A stretch of 64,000 bases of DNA, taken from positions 3,198,695-3,262,694 of the forward strand of contig NC_040029.1 of the NCBI RefSeq assembly GCF_000972845.2, read 5' to 3'. Shown piece after piece: positions 12,700 to 23,800 of the stretch. The stretch is from Larimichthys crocea (taxonomy: Eukaryota; Chordata; Actinopteri; Sciaenidae). The translations under genes were made by a program, and so were the position numbers. Each line of letters starts with the position of its first letter. The stretch's first letter is position 1. The notes below the pieces were generated by a model. The model was not told the DNA's origin. It saw only the letters and a program-made list of their open reading frames with translations, and made no database searches.

Positions 12700-13270
12700 C
12701 GTCTGTGCTCTTACGGGAAATGTTGCCGGCGTTATATTTAATTAGCTTTCCTTAGCCCGTCTATAAAGAAAACAATTAGTCTTAATTAAAACCACTGAAT
12801 GCCGTCGTGTGGCTTCAGAGTATTAAACCACCAGCGCTGGTGCACCCGTACTGAACATAAATAAATAATTTCCAGTCATTTCATTGAAGAGTCACTTTAC
12901 ATTTACCACAGGGAAAACCTTATACAAGCTCTCCATATTTATCCTAATTGGCGTTGCTTATCTTGGCATGAATAATTGATAGACTTTAATCAAATAACGT
13001 TGGGCTAAACAGCATATAGCTGTGGTTTGGGTTTAATTGTTATGAGTCATGTAGGTTGTATTGCTACAACCCAAAATTGCATTTATTTCTGATGCTTCTA
13101 TTAGCTAAATATTGGCCTTTTTAATTTAATTGTCACTGCTCCTTTATAGCTTTTCTATCCAGATAAAACCCAGAGCGTGAGAATAAACCCGGTACATTAT
13201 TGCAGTGGTTGAATTAATTAATGTATTAACATGCATTTTGCAGGAGGCTGTGTCAATAATTCATTTTTTA
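12700..13270. promoter_or_regulatory. Candidate enhancer block, homeodomain-site dense
   Basis: Single-copy A+T-rich DNA with TTAATTAG at 12738-12745, TTAATTAA at 12782-12789 and 13214-13221, and several other TAAT cores, but no transposon signature or microsatellite. Such clustering is typical of conserved noncoding elements near developmental genes. Conservation has not been tested, and A+T-rich DNA also yields such sites by chance. Confidence 0.3.
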
Positions 13271-13281
13271 ATAGCAGAGAG

Positions 13282-13300
13282 TATTTATTTATTTATTTTC
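13282..13300. repeat. (TTTA)n short tandem repeat
   Basis: About four TTTA units follow the A+T-rich block. Confidence 0.85.
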
Positions 13301-13449
13301 TTTGACTGTGTGGGAGACTCAGGCCACAGAGCGCCAAACACAATAACAGCGCAGGCCTGTGACGAATGAGAAGCGTAAATATTGTGTATGTCGGGGAGCT
13401 GCTGAGGCGAGGCAGTAGCCTAAAGATGTGCTGAAGAGGAGAGGGAGGG

Positions 13450-13602
13450 ACACACACACACACAAACATGAAACACACATGAATTTGGTTTAATATGTAG
13501 CTTTCTCCACATGGGAAGTGAAGCAGAACCCTCGCTGTTCTCCCACCAGAAGGCTCGGAGAATACTGTGTGTATTCGTGTGTGTGTGTGTGTGTGTGTGT
13601 GT
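13450..13602. repeat. (AC)7 and (GT)13 facing microsatellites
   Basis: An AC run at 13450-13464 and a GT run at 13577-13602 are reverse complements about 110 bases apart, so they could pair as a hairpin. They create spurious Thr-His and Cys-Val frames. Confidence 0.93.
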
Positions 13603-14029
13603 AGATTTGACTCTATTATTCAGTCTCTTCATATTCTTCAAATTGCTCCAGGAGGAGAAAAAAAATACGCAAAGGGCCCTGGAGGACTGTGAGAGCTAGT
13701 GTTATGATTATTGTTATTGTTGTTATTGGAGGGAGGGGGTGGAGGCGACATGGAAAATAATTTAAAAACTGTAAGTGGATTTCACTGAGATTCATTCACA
13801 AGTCGTCCTGACTCGAATGCCAATATTCCGGTGAATAATTCCTCGTAGGAAGGTGATTGGTCCTATTATCACCTCTGTTCCCCCTATTATGAGTTTGGCA
13901 GTTTTTATGTATGATTATATTTTTACAACCTCCTAGTTACAGTCAGATGCTGAGCTAAGATTAAAGTTATCACTGCGGGGCGGCAGAATGAATGTGAGAA
14001 TGGAGGAAAGCATACTTATAATAGCTTAG
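13603..14029. other. Intergenic, no gene seen
   Basis: Short TTATTG-type simple sequence near 13707-13730, a G-rich patch at 13728-13745, otherwise unique DNA. Confidence 0.5.
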
Positions 14030-15180
14030 ATAATAAGCCCAATTGATACAGAATGTGGCACCCATTCAGTTTAATGATCTTTTTCGAGGGGGGTTTCTGT
14101 CCTTCTATTCAGAGCCATTAGTGAGCGTGGAGCTCTTCTTCCACTCACTTCTCAGCCACATTGTCAAACTCAGGTGTAGTTTAAACTTTTACCACTTCAA
14201 CATGTGGGTGCCTTTCAAAGAGCTTAATTAAACTAATTATTCAGCCAGAGCTATGTTAGATAGGCAGACTGATTAAAGTCTTAGCCCTTCTGATGGCGTA
14301 TTATCAAACCCTTATAATTTTCTCTGTAATTTAGAATTAATTGGAAATAATATGTACGGTGCACTGGGCACATAGTGTGGCCCTCCAATCTATGGCCTTT
14401 GTAAGTGGATGAGATAAAGTTAACCTTTTCCCCCTTCATACAGGTTCAAGTTAATTAAATCTCCGTTTTAATTGTGTTTTAATACAAAACGCACATTACC
14501 TCCGTTAATACATCTCCTCGAGTCTGAGCTAGAAAAAAAAAGAAGCTAATAGAGGGATTGAATCAAAAAAAAGAGAGAAGGGAAAAAAAAGTAGTCTTTT
14601 TTTTTTCCCCCTTCTTCATTTTCTGAGAGAAGTGAAGTGTCAGCGAATTCGGGGTGGCGAGGGCAAAATTAATTATTTCAGCTTGATAAAGCTTTTCATC
14701 TCCCTGACTCCTTGCACTGAAAAAGCCAATTAATGATGTCAAACATGCTCTCCCTCTCCAGGGACAGCCTCCACTCTGATGAGTGTGTTTACCGCAATGG
14801 GACAGACTGGGTGAGCTCTATATATGTGTGTGTGCGCACTACCTCCATGCCCACCACAGGACCTTCCTTCCTAATCAGGGCCCACCTGTCAGGCCTCTGC
14901 CTCATTATCTATGTACAGAGAGGCCATTTTGTCAGGGCAGCTTCTTCACCAGCCAGCAGCCTTCTGCCCGCCAGCGGGAATGTATGGCACTGTCCTCTGT
15001 GAGATAATTCACTTAATTATGGGGTAGAAATGGCCCGAAGCAGGAATGGGTCAACACAAACTGACATGTAGCTCAGTGCATATGGCTCCAACTATGTGCA
15101 AGGCCGTGAGACAAGAGCATACAAATTTCTCCCATCTTGAGGAAAGGTTAACTTCCTAATTAACTGACTGGGAAAACTCT
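14030..15180. promoter_or_regulatory. Candidate enhancer cluster, repeat-free
   Basis: More than 1 kb without transposon or microsatellite but with many homeodomain-type palindromes: TTAATTAA at 14224-14231 and 14451-14458, TAATTA at 14234-14239, TTAATTA at 14669-14675 and 15013-15019, TAATTAA at 15157-15163. Short A-rich and T-rich runs at 14530-14610 split it in two. Frames at 14043-14231 and 14733-15007 are short and overlapping and show no family. I read it as regulatory DNA by inference. A multi-species alignment would settle it. Confidence 0.35.
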
Positions 15181-15551
15181 CTTATCTTGCGCTCTTCTTG
15201 AACTGCGAGGTTAGAGGTCGGAGTCGGTTACAGCAGCAGAACCCTGAAGGAGGTATTTAGTATGTTTCTGCGGGCACTAAAACATAACATACTTAAACGC
15301 ATGATTGAACGTACTACTTGAACCTCGTTTTCCTGGGTTGCCTGGCGGTCTATTAAACCTCTGGTATTACGATTATTATAAAGTATATAGATTTAGCTCA
15401 TATCTAACACTCAGAAACATTTGTAGTACATTATATAATTGTTAAATGAATCATAAACCAATTAAAATTAGTTAAATGAATTAAGAGCTGTGCTGTATTC
15501 TTTGTAGAATGCTAAATAAGCTGCTTCTCATTCATTTTGAAGTTTATTTGC
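15181..15551. other. Intergenic, flank of LINE relic
   Basis: A+T-rich DNA. Part of it may be the untranslatable upstream portion of the LINE relic that follows, but I cannot read a domain in it. Confidence 0.4.
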
Positions 15552-16147
15552 AGCTTGTTCGGGTTGGGTGTCCTACAAGGATTATTATTAGGTCCCCTAC
15601 TATTTGCTCTATACATAAATCATACTTCTTTTTTCACCTAAAATGCCAGTGTTCACTTTTATGCTGACGATATTATTTTATGTGGCGACAGTAAAGTCTG
15701 CACAGACCTATTTGATTAACTTAAAACCTAAAACTAGATATAACTCATGTTCAGAAACAAAACATTTAGAAAGGACATGTTTCTCCTTTTCAAAGCAGTA
15801 AAAAGACATACACAAACCACTATTCTACCTACGCTGCATAATGGAGATATCATATCATGTCATATGTGGCTTTCTTTATCCTTAAACCACTTCATGCCAT
15901 TTACCATAGTGGCACTCCATTCATTACTCAAGACGTTTATCACCACTGTGAGTTATATGAAAAGGTCAGAGATCTTTAGTGACATCTAGACGGCATCAAC
16001 ATACCTGTGTTTACATTTACAAGCCCGTGCTATTTAAGTTGCGGTGATATTTAACATGCTCAGTTGATAAAGTTCAAAGTGAACACGTCCTGGAGCGAAC
16101 TGCAGAACGAATTAAAAGCTCTACGTGCTCATGCTGTTTTTCAGTGA
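15552..16147 (+). pseudogene. LINE (non-LTR retrotransposon) reverse transcriptase relic
   Basis: In one frame from 15552 the translation gives GVLQGLLLGPLLFALYIN, the reverse-transcriptase motif usually seen as GVPQGS-LGPLLF-LYIND. FYADDIILC follows, with the catalytic YADD at about 15660-15671. In-frame stops lie at 15639 and 15717. The same frame resumes at 15747-15986 with a fingers/thumb-like stretch ending in KRSEIFSDI (LPTLHNGDII stands where LINEs have LP-LDYGDVIY). A frameshift follows near 15990 with VYIYKPVLFKL, and another near 16082 with WSELQNELKAL, both typical of LINE ORF2 C-termini. It is a dead, 5'-truncated copy. The clade (CR1/L2/Rex-like) is uncertain. Confidence 0.85.
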
Positions 16148-16746
16148 ATGCTTTTGTCCATCTGTTTACGCCTATAAAGGTACCAAGTCTTCAGCTAATA
16201 AATTATGGCAAGATAAAGAGTCACATCAGCATCTCTCCACACTCCATTCTCCTCTTGGAGCGCTTTTCCTCTTGGACTGATCACTCTGGCTTTGGCTTAC
16301 TTTACTCGAGAGTATGTTGTCTTTTATTTCCTCGCGGTTTTCTGTTGATGAGGTTTGTGGTTCTGTAGGTGGAGGTATTTTCTTTCAGTTAAGCCGTGGT
16401 AGTGATCACTGCTAAAAGTATGCTCGCTATTTAAATTTTGCTTATTAGAAACCAACCACAACCACACATGAAAAAACACTGATTCTCTCTCTCTCTCTCT
16501 CTTTTTTGAACCAAATAGTTTCTTTCTTGAAAACATTTTTTAATATAAATAAAGAACCGTTAATGAACAGAACCAGGCGGCAGTCGAATGTGTTGGCGGC
16601 GTCAACCATCACCATGTTAAGCTGTATTTCTTTCGTTCTTGTTTATCTACTTATTAATGGCGTGTGTGTTTACTATGATCCACCATGTGTTCAGACAGAT
16701 CATCAGCCGGATAGATCACTGTAACATGTGACCCACAAACAGAAAT
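16148..16746. other. Intergenic, with a (TC)9 tract
   Basis: Bases 16484-16501 are a TC run. The remainder is unique. Part of 16148-16200 could be the 3' untranslated region of the LINE relic, but no tail repeat is seen. Confidence 0.5.
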
Positions 16747-16815
16747 TGTGTGTGTGTGTGTGTGTGTGTCTGTGTGCGTGCATGTTTGTGGATAAATATG
16801 TGTGTGTGTGTGTGC
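16747..16815. repeat. Interrupted (TG)n microsatellite
   Basis: TG runs at 16747-16769 and about 16800-16814 are separated by TG/CG-rich sequence. Confidence 0.93.
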
Positions 16816-16841
16816 GCTGTTGGACAGGGTGAGAGTGAAAT

Positions 16842-16913
16842 ATGGACTTGGACGAGGAGATGAGGGTGCTGGCGCTGATCGCTGACAGCGCGATCAAGAT
16901 GTACTTGACTGCT
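16842..16913 (+). other. Exon-like short frame between microsatellites
   Basis: An ATG at 16842 has a favourable context (A at -3, G at +4) and an in-frame TGA two codons upstream. It opens 24 codons that look coding: MDLDEEMRVL, then an Ala/Ile-rich helix with AIKMYLTA. Asp, Ile, Tyr, Glu and Lys are all encoded by GAC, ATC, TAC, GAG and AAG. A GT repeat starts directly after, so many potential splice donors exist and none can be chosen. The open frame runs on through the repeat to a TAA near 16975. I recognise no family. It may be a first coding exon, a conserved element, or chance in a CpG-rich patch. Confidence 0.25.
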
Positions 16914-16943
16914 GTGTGTGTGTGTGTGCGTGTGTGTGTGTGT
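16913..16943. repeat. (GT)n microsatellite, one CG interruption
   Basis: A GT run with one interruption near 16929, directly following the exon-like frame. Confidence 0.93.
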
Positions 16944-17062
16944 TTGGGGGTTTTGGATGTGTGTGTTGGCGTCTAAATATCTACCCCCCTGTTGCTATCC
17001 AGACCCCTCCTCCCTCCCAAATTTTAGTTGATGGTGATTTAAAGTCACATCCTGTTAATGCA

Positions 17063-17079
17063 ACACACACACACACACA

Positions 17080-17126
<47 letters not shown>
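17063..17126. repeat. (AC)9(AT)n(AC)18 compound microsatellite
   Basis: Two AC runs flank a short ATATATAT centre. It is complementary to the GT tracts 100-300 bases upstream. A further imperfect GT/GC tract lies at 17266-17312. Confidence 0.95.
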
Positions 17127-17129
<3 letters not shown>

Positions 17130-17893
17130 AACAAACACGCAGAGATAGACACACATATACACACACTTATGGGAACCATGTGGGATAGACTGTCTCTGAC
17201 ATTACAACCATCATCTCACTCACTCTCCTACCCATGTCTCCCCTGTTAAATACTCATTTGGAGAGGTTGTGTGTGCGTGTGTGTGCGCTTTCGTGCACGT
17301 GTGTGTGTGCAGAAATCTTTTGTAAAATCCCTGCTTGTCCGGCTCCTCTAAGCATATTGATAGAATTAATGCCTGTTCGTTTATGGGAATAAAGTTCTCC
17401 CTCTTTACAATCTCTCCCTCTTTAGAGACTGATTTAGCCATCAGTCAACTGTAAGGAGTTTACATTGCACATGTGTGGGCATGTGTCTGTTTGAATTTGA
17501 GACATGTAAGTTATGTTTCTGTCCGGGATGCGATATCAAAATAACTGCTGTAACTTTTTTTTTTCTTAAATTCCTAAAGAAAGCCGAACCAGACGCAGGT
17601 AAAAACATCTTTCTTTATATTTGACATTGGTCGAAAAATTTGACCTCATTGAGGTGTGGTTGACTTTTGTCAGACACTAAAGGATCTATTTTCTGGCTTG
17701 TTTATCACCCTGCACTCTAGTTAAAATATTAATAACTCCTGAACTTACATGAGCCACGTGGATAAAGTTTGAAGAGGCGGACAAAAACCTGGTAGACTTT
17801 CAAATATGTAGTTGTTGAAGTTATAACCCATAGCATTTTATCAGCTATAACCATTCAACTTATTGCAATTTATCAATTACCTCTACCTCTTGT
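17127..17893. other. Intergenic, no gene seen
   Basis: Apart from the imperfect GTGTGC tract at 17266-17312 this is unique A+T-rich DNA with no recognised element. Confidence 0.5.
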
Positions 17894-18344
17894 TTTAAAG
17901 GTCCCATATTTTGCACTTTTATTTAATGTTTTTATATCCATAAGAAGATATATTTGTGGTTTTAAGTACCAAAAACTATCTCCATAGTGGAGCTCTAGCA
18001 AGAATGGGTGTTTGCTCTGCGTTTCGTTGACGTTAATGAGCCTCTTTTCTTATTGGCTGTTTCCTGAGTGATGCACAGCCTGACCAACCACAGGTACCAG
18101 ATTGTAGCCTTCCTGTACGTCCTGTATACTTATAAATACTTGGACAGTATTTATATAGCACCTACACGGATTTCACTTTCTATAGTGTGGCGGAGTCCGC
18201 CATTCCCGCACTGGATTTGAAGTTGCCTTCACAAGTGGATTCATGGGAATTTAGTCCATGTTTACATCAGTGATGGTAGGCTAAAAAACATCTGACGGTA
18301 TAATACAATACAATTCAATAGTACCACAAGCTACGACCTTTAAA
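17894..18344. mobile_element. MITE with TTTAAAGGTC inverted ends
   Basis: The left end TTTAAAGGTCCCATATTTTG (from 17894) is the start of a very common teleost repeat, and the right end GACCTTTAAA (18335-18344) is its perfect 10-base inverted copy. TTAA lies inside both ends, at 17895-17898 and 18340-18343, as expected for a TTAA-targeting (piggyBac-like) non-autonomous DNA transposon. The 451-bp body, with a GACGTTAATGAGCCTC patch and GGCTGTTTCCTGAGTGATG, has no coding capacity. The superfamily assignment is inference. Confidence 0.75.
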
Positions 18345-21300
18345 TCCCAGTGTCAAGTCACAGTGTCCAGTTTTAAATGGATTTAAACCCATGCAGTTGT
18401 ACAGGTTTGCCACCATTACCCAGGATGCTCTTCCTCATCCATATCTAATTTTACTCATTTTATTATGCAGACATTTCTGTCTGTCACGGCTCCTGACATT
18501 TGACACGTTACAGTGTACATGTGTGCGCGCATCTCCGTGCCTCCATATGCCATCAGTCAACATCATATATGTTCATCATACATCGAGGTATGTCTGCCTG
18601 CATGTCAAAATATCCACCTTAACAAGTCATTTAATTTAAGCTAATACCAGTGGAATTTGAAACTTGATGAGTTCTGCGACCCCACAAGTCCCTCGGCGGC
18701 AATATTTTACACAGGCTGTCTCAACGCTTTTCACCAAGCCTTCACAATTAATTTGAGAATGATGAGGTTAAGCAGTCTACACGCTGGGTTTTATATATGA
18801 AGTCTTAGATAGTCGTTTTAAACAGCCATCAGCAGAAGGAAGTGGTAATATTTGCAAATTTGGGAAACACATTTGATGAGACACACATGGTTGTATGGAA
18901 CATACTTGTTGCATCTGAATATTAAACTTTACATCCTTGCATGATTTACATTCAGCATAAAAACATCAAGTGTATTGAGCTCCTCAGAACTTCCTACGGA
19001 TATATTCATGTTTGAACAAGTATAAGTTTGAGCTATTGAAATGCTGCTTTAAACTTTGACTCCACTACATGTATATTTTTTTTATTAATATAGTGGTGGT
19101 GCATTGTTACAAATTAAACTGTATATGAACTAGTAGGTAGCTCCTTGACAACCAGCTGCATCATACTACTTAAGAATAATAATTAATTGCATTAAAACTT
19201 TTATTATTTCTTTGATGTGTTCCTTTTTAAGCGTCTCTGGCCACTTCTCTGGTTTAAGGTAAATATTAGGACCATACGTAGTGTCTGAGATATAGACACA
19301 AGGATGCACTAAACAAAAACACCAAACTCATGTTTATCTGTGCTTTTGGACGGAGTCCCAGAGAGTTCTCATGCCGAGCCGCCGCCTCACCTTTAATCTT
19401 CTGCCTCTCTGCGCCCTGTCATCACACCTCATAATGTACTCATATACCCCCGACTCCACTCTTGTCTTTGTAGAGACTGAAAAGCTGCTCGTTGATACAC
19501 TCCAAATGACAAATCCCGGGCAAATGAATCTCAGCCGTTTCTTTTTCCACAGTGATCCACTGTTGATAGACATTACTCTTGTTGTGTCTCTCGTCTGCCT
19601 GGTTTCAATTGAGTATTGGCATGACAGGGGAATGCCACATATTGCCAGCGCAGAAGGTGACAAAATGAATTATGTTCACTATAAGAATAGATTATCCAAA
19701 TGATCAGGACTCATTTAGTGTTTCGGGGGTCGTTCTTCTGAATTTGTAGTAACGCAGTAATGACTTTGCCACAAAATGAGGGACATTTTATGGCAAATAA
19801 AATTAAATGAATCACTTCTTTCTCTCTGTGTCTCATTCACAGTCCCTCCCTTCATCCTTTCATCGCGTCTTTTTTTTCCCCTCCTCTCTCTCGCTGCCTC
19901 GCAAAGCAAAGAGTCCACAGCGCGACACGCCGATCACTGCCGTGTTTTGACATAATGTGTCAAAATAGGCCACACTGTCTTATTTCAGCCTGTGCCTCTT
20001 TTTCATCTTCCTCCCACTCTACACCATCTTTTTTTTTTTCTGCGCGATTCCACTGTGCCAAATTCCTCCATGAATGTCCAGAGGCAATTTTTTTTTTCCC
20101 TCTTACGAATGACAGATGCAAACAGCCCTTGTGAGATGGGTGGCTCGTCTCCCTTGACAGACTTCCCGGTTGTATCCTCATTTGAACCTCCGAGTCGTCT
20201 GTGTTTTGAGATCCACGGTTGTTTTTCCAACTGAAGCTGCGTCTGGCAGCCTACGTTAACCCGTCTTATCACCAGAAACTGTGTCAGATACATCAATAAA
20301 TGATGTCAGTTAGTCAGATCGGTTAAAACGGAGTTTATGCGTTTCTTTCTACCTCCGATCAGTTGGTAAAAACAGTTCAAAAGTTTATTTTTCCCATGCA
20401 CTTAAAGACGAATACAATGTGCTGCAGATGGAAACATTCCCATTGCTTGGTCCCTTTGTTGACAGATTTATGCTAAAAGTCCTTTTTTTGACACCCAAAA
20501 CTAAATCCCAAGCAGCGGTTTGTGTTTCAATTGATTTTTATGTCTTTGGTTTCAGCGATGATGATTGTGGTGATCATTTTGTACAGTGGATGAGTTCCCC
20601 CTCAGCCAAACAAAATACTACAACTGCAAGACGGCTTCTATATCCAATGCTGATATTGACGCAGACAACACAGCAATTGTCTCTTCATTGTTAATTTCTC
20701 ACTGCGGACAAAGTGAGGGGAGGGGAGATGAAGAAGAAAAAGAGGAGGAGGAGGAGGAGGAGGAGGGGGGGGTTTGGTGGCAGTTGAAACCTCAGTAGTG
20801 TCACAACTGCCAATTTGTGGCCAGTTTGAGATGTTGACATCTGCATTCTTTCACGTTCTCTATAACTCTCCGCGCTGAGCCCGGAGACCAGCTTAAGATT
20901 GCTTTATTTATCTCGACGCTCCTGCGGTTAAAAAGGATGCTCCGGCCTAGACAACTGTGTGTGAAATGTGCGTGTGTGACAAGAAAAAAAAAAAGGGAAA
21001 GGGGACACAAGAATATCCTAAAAAACTCATCGAATACAAACATTTCTTCAGGAGAGAGGATTATGACACAAGTATTAACTTTGAGAAAGGGGAAAAGTGG
21101 AATTAGACACTCAAAACATGTCAGTCAAATGAAATCTATCTACTGAGGTGCCAGCGTCCAACACATGAACCACCTTGTATTTTCAGCGTGTACACCTGCT
21201 GGGTTTAAAGTCACCTTAAAACGAGAGCTGCAAAGATTATTCGACTAATCCGTTTGTCAGTCAACAGAAAACTAATTGGTAACTATCACTTCCCATGCAG

Positions 21301-21345
21301 AAATGGCACATTATCAACATATACATACCATATTAAATCAATATC
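18345..21345. other. Intergenic, possible conserved block at 19330-19700
   Basis: Bases 19330-19700 are repeat-free with open frames of about 110 codons on both strands, a pattern that usually means chance and may reflect conserved noncoding DNA. Bases 19820-20100 are C/T-rich with poly-T runs. Bases 20725-20773 are a GAA/GGA-rich purine tract. I saw no transposon, RNA gene or convincing exon. Confidence 0.45.
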
Positions 21346-21478
21346 TTTGGGATTTCTGCGATAGGCTGGCCACTTCTCCAGGGTGTACCCTGCCTCTCGC
21401 CCAAAGTCTGCTGAGATTGACCACCTTGACCCTAATGAGGATGAGTGGTTACAGATAATGGATGGATGGATCTTTGGG
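21346..21478 (+). repeat. LINE/SINE 3' tail with GGAT repeat
   Basis: The sequence GATAGGCTGGCCACTTCTCC, then AGGGTGTACCCTGCCTCTCG, then GACCCTAATGAGGATGAGTG and a terminal ATGGATGGATGG matches the familiar 3' end of fish L2-like LINEs and of SINEs that share their tail. The GGAT-type tandem end marks the 3' terminus, so it lies on the plus strand. Only this tail is present, which fits 5' truncation at insertion. Confidence 0.75.
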
Positions 21479-23029
21479 ATTTGGTTTGATGAAAGAAGAC
21501 ATTTATAGACATTAATTTGGACTGTAAAATAGAAACTCAATCGATTAATCTAGAAAATAATCAGTAGATACACTGATGATGAAAATACAATGACAGCAGT
21601 AATGGGACGGTGCTCATTTGTCAAATAAATCTTAAAATACTGAGGTCCTGACACTATATCCTGCCATTCAGTTATAGAGTCTGTAAATGTTATGTAATGT
21701 TATTCAACCTAAAGGTCAGCAGGCTGCCTCCACACTCTGGTGGAGAAATACTGAGTCCTTTATGGAGCACGTATCATCGAATGCTTCATCATATTATTAC
21801 ACTTGTATGTCTTCTATAACTTTTAGAGTCAAATATAAGTTATATCTAGTCTAAACATGCTGCAGTCAGCATGTAAAATAATGTTCCAAGATAAAAACAT
21901 AGGAATCTTTATTATTTTATCTGGGATATGTTTTTTTTAAAAAAGCACTTACAGTATGATAAATGTTGTCATTTATTTCTTTGTGGAAAGATAGTTCATA
22001 TCTGCTCTATGTGCATGCTCTCTCTGTTCCAGAGTACAGGAATGCATCACCATTATGTTTCTCCATGGAAAGACATCAAGTGGATCCATTTTCGTAACTT
22101 CATAGGAAATGTCTCGTTTGATTAGTTTCCGTCGTGGATGTGAGCTTCTACCAGAGTTTAAAAACTGCACTGCAGCACAACCTGTACACAGTATACACTT
22201 TATGATGTCCAAAAGGCCGTAAAGGCTGACATCAGCATTGCTCAAATGTTCATTGACTGCTCTCAAATTTCCCGAAATGCCCCTTTCAGATTCCTGTCCC
22301 TCTCCATGGGGGACTGCTGTCCTCTTATAGCTACTGTCTGGTTCCCATGAGCTGTGAAACACTATCATGGCAGCACTACGGATTTAACAATGCTTTTTGA
22401 TATATGACATTTCCTGTTCTGATGTGATATGTCCATTTTGAAGGGAAATTGTGACCAACTAACATTTTGCAGTAAATAAAATTTCACTTTTAACTCGAAG
22501 AGACAAAAAAATATTTGCCCTCTCTCGCAAGTTTCCCAACATGCATTCACAAAGGTAATAAGACCGTGTGCTGTCTTTTGTTTTGTAGCTCTCTTTCGTG
22601 TTGCCAAAACAGAATTAAGATCATGTTTCTCCCGACTGAAACAATAACTTGGCAGATAGTTTTTTGAGAACAGATAGTTTACGGTGGGGAGTTTTTATGT
22701 TCCACTATTATTGGACAAGGAGTCATAAAAAAGAATATTAAAGGATAAATACTACAATGCAAGATTTAAATGTTTTCTGACGGTCCTCTGATTGCCTAAT
22801 CAATGGTGAAACCTACATTTAAATGAAATCTGAGTTACCATATAAAATCTTCTTTTTCCAAAGTTATATTGTGAATATCAGTTTTTTTTTTTGGTTATGT
22901 GTACTGAATGGACATGTGTCAAGTACAGGTCACTAACGTTCGAGTTTCTTCATTAAGCTACAATTTAGTGCCAAAGAAATCATCTCTGATGTTACAAATA
23001 TTTGACAAAAGGACAAAAGTTGTTACTTG
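21479..23029. other. Intergenic, no gene seen
   Basis: Mostly A+T-rich unique DNA. A 131-codon frame on the minus strand (21973-22368) has no recognisable motif and ordinary composition, and I do not call it. Confidence 0.5.
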
Positions 23030-23425
23030 AGATTCTGTGGCAACCTATATTTTTGTAAATGCAGAATTTGCCAATGTGGAAGTGCCAAAGACTTCCTCAA
23101 ACGTCCACTTGAGGCTGGCTAAGAAGTCAGTCTCCATAAGTCCCCGTGTTCAAATGTCCAACTTCACAACAGAAATAAACATGTTTTACAGTCAGGTACA
23201 AACAGTTTTGGTCTCTATAGCTATTATAGATATTTCCCTATTCATGACTGAGGGTGATTTTTTATTTTCTTTTAAACTCACCTGTTCAAATTATAGTAAA
23301 GTTACGCATAATTAACAGCATGGCAGATGGCATGTTTGAGCACCCAGGTGTCATTTGGCCTGCCTCAGGTCCGCCAGGGATCCGCGTCTTTTCCAATTTT
23401 TAGATTAGCCAAGAGGCGGAAGAGA
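23030..23425 (+). repeat. Dispersed repeat family X, copy A
   Basis: Shares long stretches with copies B (26765-27180, inverted) and C (41400-41660). Shared blocks are CCTCAAACGTCCACTTGAGG, GTCAGTCTCCATAAGTCCCC, the AAATGTCCAACTTCACA block, AATAAACATGTTT, GAGGGTGA and CTCACCTGTTCAAAT. The part of A near 23385-23410 matches the far end of B. I know this as a common teleost interspersed repeat but cannot name its class. I see no reverse transcriptase or transposase motif and no clear terminal repeats. Confidence 0.75.
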
Positions 23426-23689
23426 CACCGGGCTACCAGCATGGCAGTGGCCAGCGCCACAGATTTTAAGCTTCAAAACGGCTCTTCGGATAAGGTTTGT
23501 TGATAAGGTTTAGTAGCTTCTTCTGTTGTGAAAGCTTGCTTTTAGTCCATATACTGGAAGTGTCCTTTAACTGCACTACAGTTGACATTGCATTGCAGTA
23601 ATGAATCAAATTAAAATGTTGCAGATGAACATTCAAAAACGTTTCAAAGAACCGATGAATATCTACGTCCTGTCTGCTGTCATGCTTGA
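23426..23689. other. Intergenic between two repeats
   Basis: Bases 23426-23470 may still belong to repeat copy A. The rest is unique. A 118-codon minus-strand frame (23466-23822) runs into the SINE and is not called. Confidence 0.5.
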
Positions 23690-23800
23690 GTTTCAGTGTG
23701 TTGCTCAAGGACACCTCAGCAGGGTTTATGCTCCCAGACAATAAATGGGGCTTAAACCCGCGTTCTCTGGTTGAATGACAGTTTCTTTTACCACAGAGAC
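23690..23800 (-). repeat. tRNA-derived SINE fragment, reverse orientation
   Basis: Read on the minus strand, the fragment shows a degenerate B-box-like GGTTTAAGCCC, then CCTGCTGAGGTGTCCTTGAG plus CAAC. This order (B box, short linker, GTGTCCTTGAGCAA) is typical of fish tRNA-derived SINEs. The A box is not clear and the 3' tail is missing. Confidence 0.6.

Noticed and set aside
21973..22368. 131-codon minus-strand frame
   Set aside because: Length is within chance for this window size. No motif, no splice context.
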